From Stenotrophomonas aracearum (GTDB lineage: Bacteria; Pseudomonadota; Gammaproteobacteria; Xanthomonadales; Xanthomonadaceae): a DNA stretch of 64,000 nucleotides. The stretch covers positions 1,995,001-2,059,000 of the forward strand of contig NZ_CP115543.1 in the NCBI RefSeq assembly GCF_031834615.1, read 5' to 3'. A program made the position numbers and the translations under genes. The notes beneath the pieces were generated by a model. The model did no database searches. It had not been told where the DNA came from and saw only the letters and a list, made by a program, of their open reading frames with translations. Positions 61,869-64,000 of this stretch are shown piece after piece. How positions within the stretch are numbered: the stretch's first letter is position 1; each line of letters begins with the position of its first letter.

Positions 61869-62804
61869 CTAGTTCGTGGCCTTGGATGAGCTCCTCTTAG
61901 CCTGCTGCTTGGAGCTTGCCTTCCGTGGACCGGGATTCACCTGGCTTCGCCTAAGCGCAGCCTCTAGATCCGCCGGCAAGTTCTGGAGCTTGGCCAGTTG
62001 CTCTTCTAGCGCTGCACATCTGCCACGCTGGTTGTCCACCATCTGTAGTGCCGCCGCAGTGGCTGAGTGTGCCTTTTCGAGGCTACCCCGCATCTCTGCT
62101 TCAATCGAAGTATGTTTTTTCACTGCGCTGGCCAGCTGCGCCTGCAACACCTTGCTCTCTTGTCTAGCGCGATCAAGATCACCCAATGCGCGGTTTTCGA
62201 CAGATTTGACGTGCTCAGCCAGGCTCTCGCGCTCAGATCTCGCCGATTCCTCAGTCTCTTGGAGCCTGTCGTAGAGCGCCTGGCGTGACGCCTCCACATG
62301 CTCAAGTCGATCAATAGCGGCGGCTCGTTGCCCGGCCAGTTCTGCAGCCTGTAGCTGAAGCTGATCGACCAATCGCTGCAATTCGGTAGCCTGGGCGCAT
62401 GCGATGCGTTCCGCGGCAATTGCCGCCTCCGACCTCGCATGGACAGCGCTCATCTCAACTGCAAGTGCCTTGGACCGGACAAGAAGCTCCTCTTGTTTGA
62501 GTGCAAGGTCCTCGCGCACCACGGAGAACTCAGCAAGGACCGCATCACGCGCATGTTCTAGCGCTAGCGCCCACCATTGCCCGGCAAGTTTCCCCACCAC
62601 AGCCGGAGCGTCTTTCACGCCTGGACTCTCAGGGTGTAACCGACTTCCGAGGCTTTGCCACCAAGTCTCCAGCAAGCGGGTTACCGTGTTCGGGGAGCCC
62701 GTACCTAGGTGCGCCCGGACGCGCTCCACCGTCGGGCGCTCGCCCTTTGCGACAAGCGCGTCAGCGGCGCCGTGCACGTCCAGTTCCGTGATGCCGCGAG
62801 CCAT
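61869..62804 (-). CDS. tnpT: TnpT-like protein of a second element (KfrA domain + coiled coil)
   Basis: 311 residues. KfrA-type N-terminus (DVHGAADALVAKGERPTVER, VRAHLGTGSPNTVTRLLETW), then a long coiled coil (LQRLVDQLQLQAAELAGQRA to AALEEQLAKLQNLPADLEAA) and a Lys/Ser-rich tail. AGGAGA lies 7 nt before the ATG at 62804. It is divergent from a tyrosine recombinase across 104 bp, the gene order of the tnpT-tnpS resolution module of Tn4651-type transposons. It differs clearly from the tnpT-like protein at 26463. Confidence 0.78.
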   Translation of the reverse strand: MARGITELDVHGAADALVAKGERPTVERVRAHLGTGSPNTVTRLLETWWQSLGSRLHPESPGVKDAPAVVGKLAGQWWALALEHARDAVLAEFSVVREDLALKQEELLVRSKALAVEMSAVHARSEAAIAAERIACAQATELQRLVDQLQLQAAELAGQRAAAIDRLEHVEASRQALYDRLQETEESARSERESLAEHVKSVENRALGDLDRARQESKVLQAQLASAVKKHTSIEAEMRGSLEKAHSATAAALQMVDNQRGRCAALEEQLAKLQNLPADLEAALRRSQVNPGPRKASSKQQAKRSSSKATN

Positions 62805-62850
62805 TGAACTATCTCCTGTGCGGGCGCCCTGCCCCGTTGATTCCGTACTG

Positions 62851-62871
62851 GCGATAAGTGATGATTATCGC
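62851..62871. other. Candidate resolution core site of the second element
   Basis: GCGATAA and TTATCGC flank a 7-bp spacer (GTGATGA); the arms extend to 10 bp with one mismatch (CTG/CTA outside). Location between divergent tnpT and tnpS is where Tn4651-type elements keep their resolution site. The site shares GATAA-N7-TTATC with 27606-27630. Confidence 0.6.
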
Positions 62872-62885
62872 TAGTAAACACCATA

Positions 62886-62914
62886 TTTCATAGCGTACAT
62901 TACATACTATGAAA
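62886..62914. repeat. Inverted repeat overlapping the tnpS start
   Basis: TTTCATAG and CTATGAAA flank a 13-bp spacer and cover the ATG of the recombinase at 62909. It is probably an accessory/operator site for the TnpT-like protein, comparable to the dyads at 27531-27604. No ribosome-binding site is visible between it and the ATG. Confidence 0.55.
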
Positions 62915-63988
62915 CGAAATTCCACTCCTTTGACTCTGTCTGCGACGGCCACGCAGCTGGTCTTGCCGGAACAGCTGGCCCAGCATGCCGCCGATGCGGT
63001 GCGCGAACTGCTCGCCGAAGCGGCCGCGGCCAACACGACCCGCAGCTACGCCACTGCCCTGCGCTACTGGGCCGGCTGGCACCAAGCCCGCTATGGCATT
63101 GAGCTGGCCTTGCCTGCGAGCGAGGCTGTGGTGATCCAGTTCCTGGTTGACCACATCCAGCGCAAGAGCAAGACCGGCCTGGTCAGCGAGCTGCCGCCGA
63201 CGCTGGACCAGGCTCTGGTCGCCGCCGGACTCAAAGCCAGGATCGGGCCCTTGAAGCTATCGACGGTGGTCCAGCGCGTGGCTGTGCTGTCTACCGCCCA
63301 CAAGCTCAAGCGCCTGGCCAACCCCTGCGAGCTACCCAGTGTCCGGACATTGTTGGGCCGGGCTCGGCGTGCCGCCGTCAAGCGCGGCGAACGGCCGACC
63401 AAGAAGACAGCCATCACGCGCCCGGAGCTTGAGGCCATGCTGGCGACTTGTGATGACAGTTTGGAAGGGCTGCGTGACCGTGCCCTACTCTGCTTCGGGT
63501 TCGCCAGTGGCGGGCGCCGGCGCAGCGAGATCGCCGCCGCGGACATGCGCGACCTTCGCAAGGTTGGCGACGACTGCTACATCTACCGGCTCGAGTACTC
63601 GAAGACGCAGCAGGCCGGGGTGAAGGCCGATTCCACCCCGGACAAGCCGATCCTGGGGCGCAGCGCAGAAGCGCTCGCTGCCTGGCTCGGAGCCGCGGAG
63701 ATTCATGAGGGGGCGATCTTCCGCCGAATTTGGAAGGAGCGAGTCGGCCCCGCTCTACTTCCAGGCTCGGTGGCCGCAGTCGTAAAGCGCCGGTCCCGTT
63801 TGGCGGGGCTGGAGGGAGACTTTGGTGCCCACAGCCTGCGGTCGGGGTTCGTGACCGAAGCTGGGAAACAAGGCATGCCCCTACCCGCGGTGATGGCCAT
63901 GACTGAGCACCGATCGGTAGCGAGCGTGATTGGGTACTTTCAAGCAGGTGCTGCTGAGGACAATCCAGCGGCGCGCCTACTGAAATGA
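62909..63988 (+). CDS. tnpS: Tyrosine recombinase (TnpS-like) of the second element
   Basis: 359 residues. N-terminal SAM-like domain (ELLAEAAAANTTRSYATALR, YWAGWH) and a catalytic domain with Arg in FASGGRRRSEIAAADMRD near 200-203, HSLRSGF near 307-311, the second His in MTEHRSVASVIGYFQ and the nucleophile Tyr near 340. The stop is at 63988, 12 bases from the window end. Divergent from the tnpT-like gene; probably catalyses cointegrate resolution at the site between them. Without a ribosome-binding site, translation may be leaderless or start at a later codon. Confidence 0.82.
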   Translation: MKRNSTPLTLSATATQLVLPEQLAQHAADAVRELLAEAAAANTTRSYATALRYWAGWHQARYGIELALPASEAVVIQFLVDHIQRKSKTGLVSELPPTLDQALVAAGLKARIGPLKLSTVVQRVAVLSTAHKLKRLANPCELPSVRTLLGRARRAAVKRGERPTKKTAITRPELEAMLATCDDSLEGLRDRALLCFGFASGGRRRSEIAAADMRDLRKVGDDCYIYRLEYSKTQQAGVKADSTPDKPILGRSAEALAAWLGAAEIHEGAIFRRIWKERVGPALLPGSVAAVVKRRSRLAGLEGDFGAHSLRSGFVTEAGKQGMPLPAVMAMTEHRSVASVIGYFQAGAAEDNPAARLLK

Positions 63989-64000
63989 GTACCTGCGGCG

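Noticed and set aside
1..64000. rRNA, tRNA or serine resolvase genes
   Set aside because: None recognised by sequence; both recombinases in the mobile regions are of the tyrosine type, and no tRNA was found at the island edge as an attachment site.

Overview
The window is high-GC proteobacterial DNA. Its gene repertoire (single-gene arginine deiminase, HAE1 RND operon, DcaP-type porin, trimeric autotransporter, secreted subtilase, small Xanthomonadaceae-style proteins) best fits Stenotrophomonas or a close relative in the Xanthomonadaceae. This is an inference from gene content; no rRNA, tRNA or other marker is present to test it.

Layout. (1) 1-25.4 kb looks like ordinary chromosome: a glycine-zipper lipoprotein cut by the left edge; arcA followed after 22 bp by an RND efflux operon (adaptor, pump, outer-membrane factor) and two outer-membrane barrels (DcaP-like, MipA-like); HdeD-like protein; secreted amidohydrolase; several small proteins; a surface cluster (trimeric autotransporter, S8 protease, chagasin-like lipoprotein, membrane-tethered winged-helix/TPR regulator); arylsulfatase with a lipoprotein; CHAD protein. 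(2) 25.4-26.4 kb is a short AT-richer accessory strip with repeats, a small KfrA-like gene and the 5' half of an interrupted gene. (3) 26369-61230 is one 34,862-bp Tn3-family transposon, delimited by 33-bp perfect inverted repeats and a directly repeated AATATG target. (4) 61.2-64 kb holds the 3' half of the interrupted gene and then a divergent tnpT/tnpS-type pair, apparently the resolution module of a second Tn3-family element that runs off the window.

The transposon carries heavy-metal resistance. On the + strand is a cus-type copper/silver cluster: Cys/His/Met-rich exported protein, CusC, CusB with a fused CusF domain, CusA, lipoprotein, CusF-like lipoprotein, PII-like protein, and a 908-residue epimerase/SPW/VKOR fusion with a Cys-Gly-His-Ala repeat linker. 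On the - strand a near-continuous unit of about 15 kb starts at a PbrR/MerR-type promoter at 53.8 kb. It encodes an FTR1-cytochrome c protein (PbrT type), CadA/PbrA ATPase, DUF3703, CzcI-like, CzcC, CzcB, CzcA, a second PII-like protein, a CaCA exchanger, LspA, Lpd and a MAPEG protein. Facing away from that promoter are pbrR, a complete glutamine-dependent NAD synthetase, a tyrosine recombinase and the Tn3 transposase, packed with gaps of 5-17 bp. At the far right lies a mer module (merR, merT, merP, GDCCVxC protein) without a merA reductase.

The most interesting structure is in the transposition machinery. The KfrA/TnpT-like gene and a candidate recombination core (9-bp arms, 7-bp spacer) sit at the left end, 28 kb from the tyrosine recombinase that may act on them. 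The second module beyond the right end has an equivalent core with the same GATAA-N7-TTATC logic between its divergent tnpT-like and tnpS-like genes.
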